NCBI RefSeq assembly: GCF_013166575.1
Contig: NZ_JABKKE010000004.1
Location: 1 to 64,000, forward strand
Source of the DNA: Xylanibacter rodentium
Lineage (GTDB): Bacteria > Bacteroidota > Bacteroidia > Bacteroidales > Bacteroidaceae
DNA length: 64,000 nucleotides
Reading direction: 5' to 3'
Under the pieces are notes generated by a model. It made no database searches. It was not told the DNA's origin and saw only the letters and a list, made by a program, of their open reading frames with translations. Below, piece after piece: positions 1 to 7,803 of the stretch (its first letter is position 1; every line of letters begins with the position of its first letter). Both the position numbers and the translations under genes were made by a program.

Positions 1-1
1 G

Positions 2-205
2 CAGATAAAGGCCATGCTCACGATGGCGGCAATGGCTGCCGTCAGATACAATCCCGCAATAGCGCTATACTACAACGGGCTCCTGAAAAGGGGAAAAAAG
101 AAGCAGGTCGCACTCAACAATGTCAAGAACAAACTTATACATATCGTCACTGCCTTGGTCAGAAAAAACACCAAGTACGACATACAATACAAAATTTCAG
201 TATAA
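2..205 (+). CDS. IS110-family transposase, C-terminal end (cut by window edge)
   Basis: The open frame enters from the left edge and ends at a TAA at 203-205. The visible 67 residues contain AAMAAVRYNPAIALYYNGLL followed by GKKKQVALNNVKNKL. This is the typical C-terminal helix region of IS110/IS116/IS902 transposases (the 'RYNP..FY..L..RGK..K.AL.A...KL' pattern). The catalytic DEDD and serine domains would lie to the left, outside the window. IS110 elements lack conventional terminal inverted repeats, and none is visible here. Whether the element is intact cannot be judged. Identification of the C-terminal motif is fairly secure. Confidence 0.75.
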   Translation, partial: QIKAMLTMAAMAAVRYNPAIALYYNGLLKRGKKKQVALNNVKNKLIHIVTALVRKNTKYDIQYKISV

Positions 206-249
206 AAATAAAAATAATCGGAAAAATATTTGGATTTTTACATAGAAAG

Positions 250-442
250 CAGGGCGCAGGGATTGTCGATGTTTGAATCCCGGGGTGCCGCTGCGCTCTG
301 CCCCGGGCTGTGTGCTCGTTGCCCCGGTGGGGCGCTCATTTAGGGCGCATCCATCCAATGTCCGTATGATAATGTAGTTTAATTCTGTTGACCAACTTAT
401 ATATATTGTTGACTAACTTAGTTTAATTCTGTTGACTAACTT
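250..442. repeat. Dispersed GC-rich repeat with 18-bp-unit tail (copy 1)
   Basis: This segment reads CCCGGGGTGCCGCTGCGCTC..GCCCCGGGCTGTGTGCT, then GGCGCATCCATCC, then TAATGTAGTTTAAT, then three degenerate copies of a 'TAATTCTGTTGACCAACT'-type unit. The same order of blocks recurs at 50240-50460 and, inverted, at 49966-50165. The CCCGGGG/CCCCGGG halves can pair into a stem. It lies between the transposase end and tRNA-Val and has no coding potential. Its function is unknown. Confidence 0.7.
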
Positions 443-513
443 CTATATATTATGATTGTGGTTATGAAGAAGGAATGTTTTTTTGAGATTTCTTAAAAAT
501 AATCGCTCAAAAA

Positions 514-545
514 TTTGGTGGTTACAAAAAAACTCCATACCTTTG
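514..545 (+). promoter_or_regulatory. Promoter of tRNA-Val
   Basis: A Bacteroidota-type promoter with TTTG at 514-517 as the -33 element and TACCTTTG at 538-545 as the -7 element (consensus TANNTTTG), separated by 20 nt. The predicted start is about 15 nt before the mature tRNA. Confidence 0.7.
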
Positions 546-565
546 CAACCGCTTACAAGAAGTAA

Positions 566-640
566 GGGCGCTTAGCTCAGCTGGTTTAGAGCATCTGCCT
601 TACAAGCAGAGGGTCGGCGGTTCGAATCCGTCAGCGCCCA
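566..640 (+). tRNA. tRNA-Val (anticodon TAC)
   Basis: A full cloverleaf can be drawn. The acceptor stem GGGCGCT pairs with AGCGCCC, with A as discriminator. The D arm is GCTC..GAGC. The anticodon stem TCTGC/GCAGA encloses the loop CTTACAA with anticodon TAC. The T arm is GGCGG-TTCGAAT-CCGTC. CCA is not encoded (ACA follows). It is flanked by a strong promoter and a hairpin terminator, so it is a single-gene transcription unit. Confidence 0.95.
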
Positions 641-657
641 CACAACGAAAGAGAAAA

Positions 658-698
658 TAAAAATCCTGCTGTCCGAGAATTGGAAAGCAGGATTTTTT
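658..698 (+). terminator. Intrinsic terminator after tRNA-Val
   Basis: AAATCCTGCT at 661-670 pairs with AGCAGGATTT at 687-696 and runs into a T-rich stretch. It lies 18 nt after the tRNA. Confidence 0.8.
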
Positions 699-733
699 GC
701 TATGTGTGGAAACATGGTTTTATGATATATTCA

Positions 734-778
734 GGCTCAGTAGAAAAATTTCTATCCCCATTATTTTTCTACTGAGCC
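734..778. repeat. Perfect 16-bp inverted repeat
   Basis: GGCTCAGTAGAAAAAT (734-749) is repeated inverted at 763-778 with a 13-nt loop. It could be a bidirectional terminator between the tRNA unit and the converging minus-strand gene array, or a small fold-back element. The stretch 779-880 beyond it shows no gene. Confidence 0.6.
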
Positions 779-881
779 CAATGTCTCCATGAGGGGACGG
801 CGGATTTCTCCGGTTGGCAATGGGCCGGGAAGATCGGATTTTCTTGATACACCCTCATTGTTGCTTTCGGTTAAACGTCGG

Positions 882-958
882 ATTTCGTCTCCCGTTTTCT
901 CGCCATGGCAGAGCTGAAACAAGTTTCACTCTACTCATTTGGCTTGACGAAAACGTTC
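882..958. repeat. Nested hairpin repeat, copy A
   Basis: The block CGTTTTCTCGCCATG, then GCAGAGCTGAAAC..GTTTCACTCTAC, then TCATTTGGCTTGACGAAAAC is itself palindromic. An inner GCAGAG/CTCTGC-like stem sits inside a CGTTTTC/GAAAACG stem. An almost identical copy lies inverted at 1758-1832 and a rearranged copy at 51177-51295. It overlaps the stop codon of the VWA gene by 2 bases. Confidence 0.75.
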
Positions 959-1697
959 ATTTTCCGTTTTCTTCATCGAAAGCGTCGTCGGCCATGCCGG
1001 TGTAGATTCTGCGGCGTATCTCAGCCGTCATTGTGTCATTGCATCCGTCGGCCGATTCGTTCTCTTTCATTTTCGACAGCCGTGCAAAGAAGTTCATGCG
1101 TGTGGCCGAATCTTTGGTCATAGTGTTGACAATGCCTCTGTTGCTGAATTCAAAATTGCTGGCGTTGCGGATGGATATTGATGCGGCTATTTCTATGGAA
1201 TTTTGGTTGGCCCCCATGTATGTAAAGGTCCAGCCTTCGTTACGGAGTCTTTCTACGAGTCCCTTGATGTCATGTCTGCTGTATTCCTTCGATGCGTTTT
1301 CCATACCGTCGGTTATGACGGTTACCACGACCACGGCATCCTCGATATCCTTTACATGCTTGTATATGGCTTTGATAGTAATCCCCATGGCATCGTAGAG
1401 TGGGGTGCGGCAGCATGGCTCGTAGTCTGACGCTTTCAGAGGCTGTACCTCGTCAACAGGAGTCTTGTCATATACATTCTCTGTTCCGCAGCTGCAGAAC
1501 GTAGCCAGCGACACGAAGTGTTTCTGTGTGTCTGCAAACTTCTTCTGCGCTTTCTTTATGCCGGCAAGTGTCTCGTTGAAACCTTCCACGGCAGCCTGGC
1601 GTATGCTCTCCATCGATCCGCTGCGGTCGAGAATAATAACATTGAAGACCTGTGTCTTACTGATTTCTTTTTTCTTGTTTACGTTTTCCATAATCAA
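957..1697 (-). CDS. VWA-domain protein
   Basis: A 246-residue cytoplasmic protein with no signal peptide or membrane segment. It is a single von Willebrand factor A fold. The metal-ion-dependent adhesion site DRSGSM is at residues 24-29 (D-x-S-x-S), a TPLYDA segment supplies the threonine, and the hydrophobic strand ending in TVITDGMEN supplies the second aspartate. VWA proteins with an intact MIDAS bind divalent metal and usually dock a partner such as a MoxR-type ATPase; none is adjacent here. The gene is the last of the minus-strand array but is separated from it by 257 bp containing a hairpin and a repeat. It is bracketed by inverted copies of the same repeat, so it may be a separate insertion. 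M at 1691 is an equally good start. Confidence 0.8.
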   Translation of the reverse strand: MIMENVNKKKEISKTQVFNVIILDRSGSMESIRQAAVEGFNETLAGIKKAQKKFADTQKHFVSLATFCSCGTENVYDKTPVDEVQPLKASDYEPCCRTPLYDAMGITIKAIYKHVKDIEDAVVVVTVITDGMENASKEYSRHDIKGLVERLRNEGWTFTYMGANQNSIEIAASISIRNASNFEFSNRGIVNTMTKDSATRMNFFARLSKMKENESADGCNDTMTAEIRRRIYTGMADDAFDEENGK

Positions 1698-1757
1698 TCG
1701 TTTTTATTGGTTTATGTATATAAAGAGCTTGAATTAACCCTTGCTCTATCACAAAAG

Positions 1758-1832
1758 AACGTTTTCGTCAAGCCAAATGAGCAGAGTGAAACTCGTTTCA
1801 GCTCTGCCATGGCGAGAAAACGTGGGATGAAA
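1758..1832. repeat. Nested hairpin repeat, copy B (inverted relative to copy A)
   Basis: The reverse complement matches copy A at 882-958 almost base for base over CGTTTTCTCGCCATGGCAGA and onwards to CATTTGGCTTGACGAAAACG. Together the two copies form a pair of roughly 75-bp inverted repeats around the VWA gene. Confidence 0.75.
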
Positions 1833-1904
1833 TTCAACAAAAGACTCTGGCTTTCGTGGATGACTGACCAATATGTTGTGCGTATGCCGTTTCCGGGAAT
1901 GCTC

Positions 1905-1940
1905 TTATCCGCCTTTTTTATTCGGATAAAAGGCGGATAA
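1905..1940 (-). terminator. Hairpin at the end of the main minus-strand array
   Basis: TTATCCGCCTTTT (1905-1917) pairs perfectly with AAAAGGCGGATAA (1928-1940). It begins about 15 nt beyond the stop of the preceding minus-strand gene, consistent with a transcript end that would isolate the VWA gene. Confidence 0.5.
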
Positions 1941-1954
1941 AGCAAAGTCAGTAA

Positions 1955-3238
1955 TTATTGTTTGGGAAATACGGCTTTCGAGCCTTTGTCTTCTATCCAA
2001 ACATCTGTAAACGGAACAGTATCAGTGTTTAAATCTCCTTTAAGAGTATTGTTTCCCAGTAGATTTCCTTTAAGAGTTTTCCTTCCCAGTAGATCTTTCA
2101 GAAAATAATGTGATGCTAATGTTTTCGTTGAGGCACAGTTCTCTTCTGTACCGTAAGATAGCATAAAACTCATTTGAATTGGCGAACTTTCTTCCGAATA
2201 TTTGTAGTGGTCTCCTACGAGCATGACCCCACCTTTTTCTTTTGAGAAATTAAAGCGAGGAATTAGTATATAGCTGTAAGCGTCCCAATGTCGGTATTCG
2301 GCTCCATCGCAGATGGTCTTTTCCTCATTTCCGAACAGGTATTGCGGGGCAAGTTCTATGGATGACATAGGAGGAATGGCAACAATCCTTTGAGAATACG
2401 TGGTGCTTGTGGTTGAGCTTGTGGTGCCTCCTCCCACATTCACACCATTGGCCAGACTTCCTGCCATGCCGCCTATGCCCAATGCTCCTGTTACGGCACC
2501 AAGATTCACGCCGGCTCCGCCGCTTTTGCCATGTGAGGTGGTTGTGGAAGATGGGGTGTAGAAACATATTGGCTCTTCAAGCCGGATGAAGAATGTTGTT
2601 CCGAGGTCGACATACAGTATCCTGTTTGTCTTGTTCTTTACGGAGAACTTTATTGCAGGGTTAGAGTTGGTATATTGAGTTTTTATGCAATCCCATACTG
2701 CGGGAGCATTTTTATTACGTTTAGTCAATCTCCCCATTTCATACGATATTTCAATCTCGTCGTTTGCCATGACTGAACTTTTCTTCACTCCGAATACGGC
2801 CAATGCGCGTGCCGCTTCTTTTTTGCCTATATCACTTTTGTCCTTGTCTTTCAAAACCAATTCCACCGGTGCATTCAGCCGTTCCAGGATTGCGTTGTTG
2901 GCAGCTTGCCCTTCAGCCGACAGGTTTTCCACGGTCACCTGTACGTTGCCTTCGGGCTGTGTCTGTACTGCACTTGCAGGGGCTTCGTCCGCGGCCTTTT
3001 CCGAGTCGTCCATTATCACCTTTTTGCCGTCACGGTATTTCACCATCAGCAAATCCTCTTTCTTCATCTTCCTGATGGGCGAGTCTTCGGCCTCCTGCTC
3101 CCGGAAGAACACGGAAGTGCCGCTTATCTCCACCCCATACACTTTCATTGCGTCACCCTCTTTGGTGACAATCACATCCTGCGAATAGGCCGACAGCCCT
3201 GCTGCCGCACTTAGTAAAAACATCAATGTACGTTTCAT
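1955..3238 (-). CDS. Exported protein with glycine-rich insert (paralogue 1)
   Basis: 427 residues with a signal peptide ending ..GLSAYSQ, so it is exported. After the signal comes a conserved block (DVIVTKEGDAMKVYGVEI.., ending DLLMVKYRDGKK) seen in many Bacteroidota surface proteins. Then follow a linker, an Ig-like beta region, and a Gly/Ser/Thr-rich hydrophobic insert around residues 230-280 (GGAGVNLGAVTGALGIGGMA, SLANGVNVGGG). That insert could be a membrane-associated hairpin. The protein ends in FPKQ. It is a clear paralogue of the 423-residue protein at 6465-7736, which shares the N-terminal block, the glycine insert and the FPKQ end. Function unknown. It is the last gene of the dynamin/Hsp70 array and lies 83 bp after a DnaJ-type zinc-finger gene. 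Confidence 0.75.
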   Translation of the reverse strand: MKRTLMFLLSAAAGLSAYSQDVIVTKEGDAMKVYGVEISGTSVFFREQEAEDSPIRKMKKEDLLMVKYRDGKKVIMDDSEKAADEAPASAVQTQPEGNVQVTVENLSAEGQAANNAILERLNAPVELVLKDKDKSDIGKKEAARALAVFGVKKSSVMANDEIEISYEMGRLTKRNKNAPAVWDCIKTQYTNSNPAIKFSVKNKTNRILYVDLGTTFFIRLEEPICFYTPSSTTTSHGKSGGAGVNLGAVTGALGIGGMAGSLANGVNVGGGTTSSTTSTTYSQRIVAIPPMSSIELAPQYLFGNEEKTICDGAEYRHWDAYSYILIPRFNFSKEKGGVMLVGDHYKYSEESSPIQMSFMLSYGTEENCASTKTLASHYFLKDLLGRKTLKGNLLGNNTLKGDLNTDTVPFTDVWIEDKGSKAVFPKQ

Positions 3239-3321
3239 AATCTTTTTGTGGTTTTATAGTTTGCCTGTAGAGCTATTACATGTTTCTTGTAATCATGTGA
3301 CTTTGCCGTTGTCTCCAATTT

Positions 3322-4029
3322 TCAATAAAACATATTCTTCATTAAAATGTAATTGTCTAATTGTTCCTGAAGATTGCGTAAGTGCTGGCTTTTTCCTGTT
3401 ATATCTCTGTATTCGTTGTATGCCGATTGGTATTTTGCATAAAGCTGTTGATAGACCGCATATAAGTCATTGGGAAGTTTTAGTAGATGGCCTATCTTGG
3501 CAAGTTCTTGGTCGTAGCTGTTTTTTGCAGCGTCAATATTCTGTACTGTGTCATACCGATAAAAGCAGAGCGCATTATTTTGATTGAAATGTATGGTTCC
3601 CTGATTTAGTATCTGACGATATCTTTCCCAATTATTTGCCATTGCCGGGTCGTTTTGTTTCAAGCGTTTCACTGCCTCATTCTCTTTATCCGTATATGGC
3701 AAGCCGTATTTGATGGTGTAAGCCAAAGCTCTTGCCTGCATCCCTTCGGGGGAGTCTGGGTCGTATGTTACATTATCCCGTGTTCTGCTACTTTGTTTTC
3801 TGCCAGTCCCGCCACAATGCTGGCAATGAATATGACTGTGACCGGTAGACTTGAGAGTGACAGCTCCACAGGTCGGACACTTTACTTTATAATCGGCCAA
3901 ACCGTACTGGGATACACTGATGTTCTTAACTACTGTTCCTGTACCGTGGCAGTACGGACAACTGCTTTGTGCCATTGCTGCTGTCACCATAATGAGCGGA
4001 AATAAAAATGTTATAATAATTCGTTTCAT
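3322..4029 (-). CDS. Exported DnaJ-type zinc-finger protein (no J domain)
   Basis: 235 residues with a signal peptide (MKRIIITFLFPL..AMAQ). The mature N-terminus carries CPYCHGTGTV, CPTCGAV and CQHCGGTGRK, the CXXCXGXG pattern of the DnaJ central zinc domain. No J domain (HPD motif) and no DnaJ C-terminal substrate domains are present. The second half (residues 95-235) is predicted helical and rich in Tyr and Gln, ending with coiled-coil-like segments. In DnaJ the motif binds zinc and assists client transfer to Hsp70, but here it would act outside the cytoplasm, so direct cooperation with the Hsp70 of this array is doubtful. Two further genes in the array (4106 and 5781) carry the same motif. 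Confidence 0.75.
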   Translation of the reverse strand: MKRIIITFLFPLIMVTAAMAQSSCPYCHGTGTVVKNISVSQYGLADYKVKCPTCGAVTLKSTGHSHIHCQHCGGTGRKQSSRTRDNVTYDPDSPEGMQARALAYTIKYGLPYTDKENEAVKRLKQNDPAMANNWERYRQILNQGTIHFNQNNALCFYRYDTVQNIDAAKNSYDQELAKIGHLLKLPNDLYAVYQQLYAKYQSAYNEYRDITGKSQHLRNLQEQLDNYILMKNMFY

Positions 4030-4105
4030 ATTATCGCATTAATTTTTTTGTTTATTAGAACTACTTTTTTGTCGGACGCTTTTACTTTATGCACATATCC
4101 TTTAT

Positions 4106-4489
4106 TTATTTTGCAACTTTCCCTGAACCATTGCAATTGTCACATTTTCGATGATGATGAACCGTGGAAAGCCAATGTTCTTTACCACATTCAGGACATA
4201 CGACTTTTTTGTCATTCCCATAAGTTGCTACGGTGCTTGTTGTGAATATTTCACCTGTTCCCCGACATTTGTTGCATTGACGGTATTGGGTGGCAGGTTG
4301 AGATGATGATGAATTGGGTTCTTTACTTGACGATGACAAATTGGTCCTATTGTCTGAAATTCCAACCGATGTGCCACCATTAGATATATTATTTGACGTT
4401 TTTGAAGGAGAAACCAAATTGTTTATTGACTTAAGAGCTGATTTTGTAATACCATCAGCCAATCCTTTCATAATAGACTTTTCTAACAT
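4106..4489 (-). CDS. Small DnaJ-type zinc-finger protein
   Basis: 127 residues. The N-terminal half is a low-complexity Ser/Asn linker preceded by an amphipathic segment (MLEKSIMKGLADGITKSALK). The C-terminal half has CNKCRGTGEI, CPECGKEHWL and CDNCNGSGKV, i.e. two CXXCXGXG motifs plus one CXXCG, enough for a DnaJ-like zinc site. There is no signal peptide or J domain. Its start overlaps the end of the upstream gene by 7 bp, which suggests coupled translation. The spacing of its cysteine motifs matches the N-terminal part of the neighbouring 235-residue protein, so the two may be duplicates that lost or gained the secretion signal. Confidence 0.7.
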   Translation of the reverse strand: MLEKSIMKGLADGITKSALKSINNLVSPSKTSNNISNGGTSVGISDNRTNLSSSSKEPNSSSSQPATQYRQCNKCRGTGEIFTTSTVATYGNDKKVVCPECGKEHWLSTVHHHRKCDNCNGSGKVAK

Positions 4490-5703
4490 ATTACCAAAAC
4501 TATTTTTTTCAATATCGAATTATTTGTTTCCAAAATATTTAAATATTTCTTGTAAGTTGAAATATTTTCTTTGTAAATGTCTTGTCTAATCGTATCTTGG
4601 ATAGTGGCTGTATTCAGTATTTCTATTGCATTCTGTAAGAGACTCTTTGCTTCTTGATAGTCATATCCTTTTCTTGAATTAACAGATGGTGCAGAAAGGT
4701 GATTTTGTAATTTCATAATATGTCCTGTCGCTATACCAAACATTGCATATGATGAAAAGAACTTCGAATCAGAATCATCAACTCCTGTTTTAGAATAGTA
4801 TTCAATACACTCTTTGTATTTATGCTCCTTTAGATATTGTTCACCTTGATTTTTGGGAATATAAACTTCTTTAATATCAGGATTATATTCATGAAGCTTA
4901 TCTATGGGAGATAGCTTTACATTAAATGTGCGTTTTTTATAGTTTGCCTCTATTTCTTCATATTCTGTAGGAACTATAACGTTTAAATCTTCACAGTAAA
5001 AACCTCCTGCATTGTTTTTCGTATTAAAAACGAAAGTCGCGTTAAATGTATCTTTTGTTTTTGATGTTATGTACATTAAAAAGTTTTCATTTTTAACAAT
5101 CTCTTTCCCGTCCCATGTCATGAGTCCTATATTTTTTGTATCGTTGTTCACTAACATTAGGCGTTGACAACCACCATAATTTCTTATATATATTTTTTTA
5201 GAGTGGGTTATTATCCAACTTCCACTTATAAAACAATCATCATTTATATTCTTGATTATACAGCCATCAATAAGAGCAATGACCGTATGACCAGCCATGT
5301 CCTCTAAAACAAAATGTCCTGGCATTGCATAATGATAAATGGATACTGTTTCCTCGCCTCCTTGCATGGATGGGAAAGTATGATATCTATACCCGTCATC
5401 GGGTATTTCCGGTAGATATGCTATTTGTGTATATTTACATTCAAATAATTCTTTCCTGTCTTTGTCGATTACTCCATATACTTTTTTTCCTTCAATTTTC
5501 TTTCCAACTAAAAAATACCAAAAGCCATTGTCTCCTGTCTTGATGTCAACAGATTTATAGCCTTTTGATTTCAATTCTTTTATATATACTTTATTCACTT
5601 TCTCAAGATCTCTTATGTTTTGAGCAGGAATGAAAAGGAAGTGAAAGATAAATATCAATAGTATTACTATTCTATTTGATAATATTTTATTCTTATTTTT
5701 CAT
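4483..5703 (-). CDS. Exported WG-repeat-like protein with helical C-terminus
   Basis: 406 residues. An N-terminal hydrophobic segment (IVILLIFIFHFLFIPAQ) acts as a signal peptide or anchor. The middle contains beta-rich segments of the WG-repeat type (KKVYGVIDKDRKELFECKY, NIGLMTWDGKEIV). From about residue 285 it turns helical with TPR-like spacing (EQYLKEHKYKECIEYYSKTG, SYAMFGIATGHIMKLQNHL). No catalytic motif is recognised. The coding sequence is distinctly AT-rich. It overlaps the next gene by 7 bp, so the pair is probably co-translated. An exported scaffold or binding protein is the most that can be inferred. Confidence 0.6.
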   Translation of the reverse strand: MKNKNKILSNRIVILLIFIFHFLFIPAQNIRDLEKVNKVYIKELKSKGYKSVDIKTGDNGFWYFLVGKKIEGKKVYGVIDKDRKELFECKYTQIAYLPEIPDDGYRYHTFPSMQGGEETVSIYHYAMPGHFVLEDMAGHTVIALIDGCIIKNINDDCFISGSWIITHSKKIYIRNYGGCQRLMLVNNDTKNIGLMTWDGKEIVKNENFLMYITSKTKDTFNATFVFNTKNNAGGFYCEDLNVIVPTEYEEIEANYKKRTFNVKLSPIDKLHEYNPDIKEVYIPKNQGEQYLKEHKYKECIEYYSKTGVDDSDSKFFSSYAMFGIATGHIMKLQNHLSAPSVNSRKGYDYQEAKSLLQNAIEILNTATIQDTIRQDIYKENISTYKKYLNILETNNSILKKIVLVIC

Positions 5704-5780
5704 AAATCATTTTGTTATAGTTTCTTGTTTAGGTTTCTATTCCATATTTGTGTTCATAAAATGAACAAGATGCTATTTCT

Positions 5781-6425
5781 CTAAATCTTTCCTCTCCCGT
5801 TGCAGACGCCGCATCGTCCGGAACCTTTGCAGATGGGGCATTTCATTATACCGTCCGAGGTGTTGTATTGTCCTTCGTACTCTACAACTCCTGTGCCGTG
5901 GCAGTGCTGGCATCCTCCTGTACCATGGCAGGTGTGGCATGATGGGGCATCGGTTGAACCTGAATTGCTTGGAGCAGGATGATAATTCCCATCGTCAATG
6001 CTTGTGCCGCCATAACCTCCTCCACCTGTCATTTGGTCAATTTGTTGCAGGGACTGCCGTATTTGTGCTGCCCGTGATGCCGTTGTGTATCCACTTCCTT
6101 TACATTCGCCACAAGTCTGGCTGCTGCCATAGCCACTAAAAACACCTGTGCCGGAACACATCGGACATTGCACTTGGCTTTCTTGCTGCATGCCTCCCGT
6201 ATTGGGACTGTCAAATTGCCCTGATCTTATCTTCAACCAAGTGTTCCTGATCATTTCATAATCCTTTGCCGGCACCTCTCCGTCTCCTTTGCAAATAGAA
6301 CATTCAATCTCTTCAACAGCGTTTATCATCACGCTTCCCTCACCGTTACACACGGGACAGGTTTTTGTGCTCTCACAACTCATAAGAAAGAACACTACCA
6401 TAAATAATAATGAAATCTGTTTCAT
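5781..6425 (-). CDS. Lipoprotein with repeated DnaJ-type zinc fingers
   Basis: 214 residues with a lipoprotein signal peptide and lipobox FFLMSC (Cys17). The mature protein is almost entirely CXXCXGXG motifs: CPVCNGEG, CSICKGDG, CPMCSGTG, CGECKGSG, CHTCHGTG, CQHCHGTG, CPICKGSG and CGVCNGRG. Eight motifs are enough for two complete DnaJ-like zinc domains, separated by a Gln/Gly-rich linker around residues 120-155. No J domain is present. Anchoring in the outer or inner membrane would place zinc-bound clusters on the periplasmic or surface side. The role may be thiol/zinc-dependent chaperoning or metal buffering; this is inference. It lies between the two paralogous glycine-insert proteins. Confidence 0.75.
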   Translation of the reverse strand: MKQISLLFMVVFFLMSCESTKTCPVCNGEGSVMINAVEEIECSICKGDGEVPAKDYEMIRNTWLKIRSGQFDSPNTGGMQQESQVQCPMCSGTGVFSGYGSSQTCGECKGSGYTTASRAAQIRQSLQQIDQMTGGGGYGGTSIDDGNYHPAPSNSGSTDAPSCHTCHGTGGCQHCHGTGVVEYEGQYNTSDGIMKCPICKGSGRCGVCNGRGKI

Positions 6426-6464
6426 AATTTTAGATATTGACCATTTTATATAATTCTATGTTTT

Positions 6465-7736
6465 TTATTGTTTTGGGAAAGAATCTCTCCTTTTATTATC
6501 GGTGATACCTATTGTTAAAAAAAGGATATCATTATTTTTTATATTATCCGAGTAGTATCTGTATCCCAACATATCCTTCAGATAAAAATACGATGGAAGA
6601 ACATTGGTGGAAGTGCTGTTCTCTGTTTTGGAGTATGCAACAAAGAAAGACATCTTTACAGGTGAGTTTTCGGGATTATATACATAATGATCTCCATACA
6701 TCATGGTACCGGCCTGTGACTCCGATGAAAAATTTGCATAAATGCCATAAATGTAAGATCTATCCATTCTCTTTACCAGACGATACTTTAATCCTGTTGA
6801 AATGTCCTTTTCCTCATTGCAGAACAGGTATTGTGGCGATAACTTTACAGTTGACAATGGTGCAATGGCAATGATGCGTTGCGAAAACGTGGTGTTGCTC
6901 GTAGTATTTGAAGAACCGCCACCTACATTTACTCCATTAGCTAATGTTCCGACCGTGCCTCCAATGCCTAATGCTCCCGTTATCGCCCCAAGGTTTACAC
7001 TGCCCCCTCCGGAAGATGTGTTGGATGTCGTTGTTGATGATGGAATGTAGTAGCATGTGGATTGTCCCATTGTCACATAAAATGTATTCGCAAGATCCAG
7101 ATATAGAGTTTTGGATGTTCTGTTCTTTATTGAAAACCGTATTCCCGGGTTCTCCGATACCAAACTATATGCGTATCTTCCTCCATCCCACCCGGCAGGA
7201 CTCTTTTTTGACGCTTTGTATAAGCGTCTGATTTCCATACTCACTTCAATATCTTCATTGCAAAGTACGGAGTTGGGAGCGATCCCCAAACAGGCATAAC
7301 CAAAGGTCGCTTCTTTCTTGCCTATATCTTCCTGATGCTTTTCCTTGACATCAAATTCCACTGGTGCGTTAATCTTCTTTATCAGCGCGTCGTTCGCTGC
7401 CTTTGTCTCTGCTGACAAGTCATCAGGCTTCACCTGTGTGATACCCGGTTGTTCATTGCTTTCCGCCTGTGCCGTTGGTTTTGGAGCGGATGCGGGCGCA
7501 TACTCTGTAACGTCAATCTTGGTGCCGTCTTTTTTCTTTACCATCAGCACGTCGGTCTTGGCTATCTTTTGTAGGACGGTATCATCTTTGTCTTCCTTTG
7601 TGTAATACAAATACGTGTCACCTATATCTATACGATAAGCTTCAAACACGTCACCATCCTTGGTTATCACTCTGTCCTGTGCAAAAGCACTGCCTGTGCA
7701 TAGAAACATAAATGCTATGATACTTAATCTCTTCAT
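6465..7736 (-). CDS. Exported protein with glycine-rich insert (paralogue 2)
   Basis: 423 residues with a signal peptide ending ..TGSAFAQ. It has the same architecture as the protein at 1955-3238: the conserved DRVITKDGDVFEAYRIDI..VLMVKKKDGTKI block, a Glu/Gln/Pro linker (residues about 80-105), a beta-rich middle, a Ser/Thr plus Gly/Ala insert (GGGSVNLGAITGALGIGGTV) and the terminal FPKQ. The paralogues differ mainly in the linker and the last third. The duplication, together with the DnaJ-type genes beside each copy, indicates that a gene-pair module was duplicated within the array. Function unknown. Confidence 0.75.
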   Translation of the reverse strand: MKRLSIIAFMFLCTGSAFAQDRVITKDGDVFEAYRIDIGDTYLYYTKEDKDDTVLQKIAKTDVLMVKKKDGTKIDVTEYAPASAPKPTAQAESNEQPGITQVKPDDLSAETKAANDALIKKINAPVEFDVKEKHQEDIGKKEATFGYACLGIAPNSVLCNEDIEVSMEIRRLYKASKKSPAGWDGGRYAYSLVSENPGIRFSIKNRTSKTLYLDLANTFYVTMGQSTCYYIPSSTTTSNTSSGGGSVNLGAITGALGIGGTVGTLANGVNVGGGSSNTTSNTTFSQRIIAIAPLSTVKLSPQYLFCNEEKDISTGLKYRLVKRMDRSYIYGIYANFSSESQAGTMMYGDHYVYNPENSPVKMSFFVAYSKTENSTSTNVLPSYFYLKDMLGYRYYSDNIKNNDILFLTIGITDNKRRDSFPKQ

Positions 7737-7803
7737 TTTACAATTATTATTTTGGGAAAACTATTCTTGATATGCGGATTGCTGCTGACTAACTTATAAC
7801 CAA

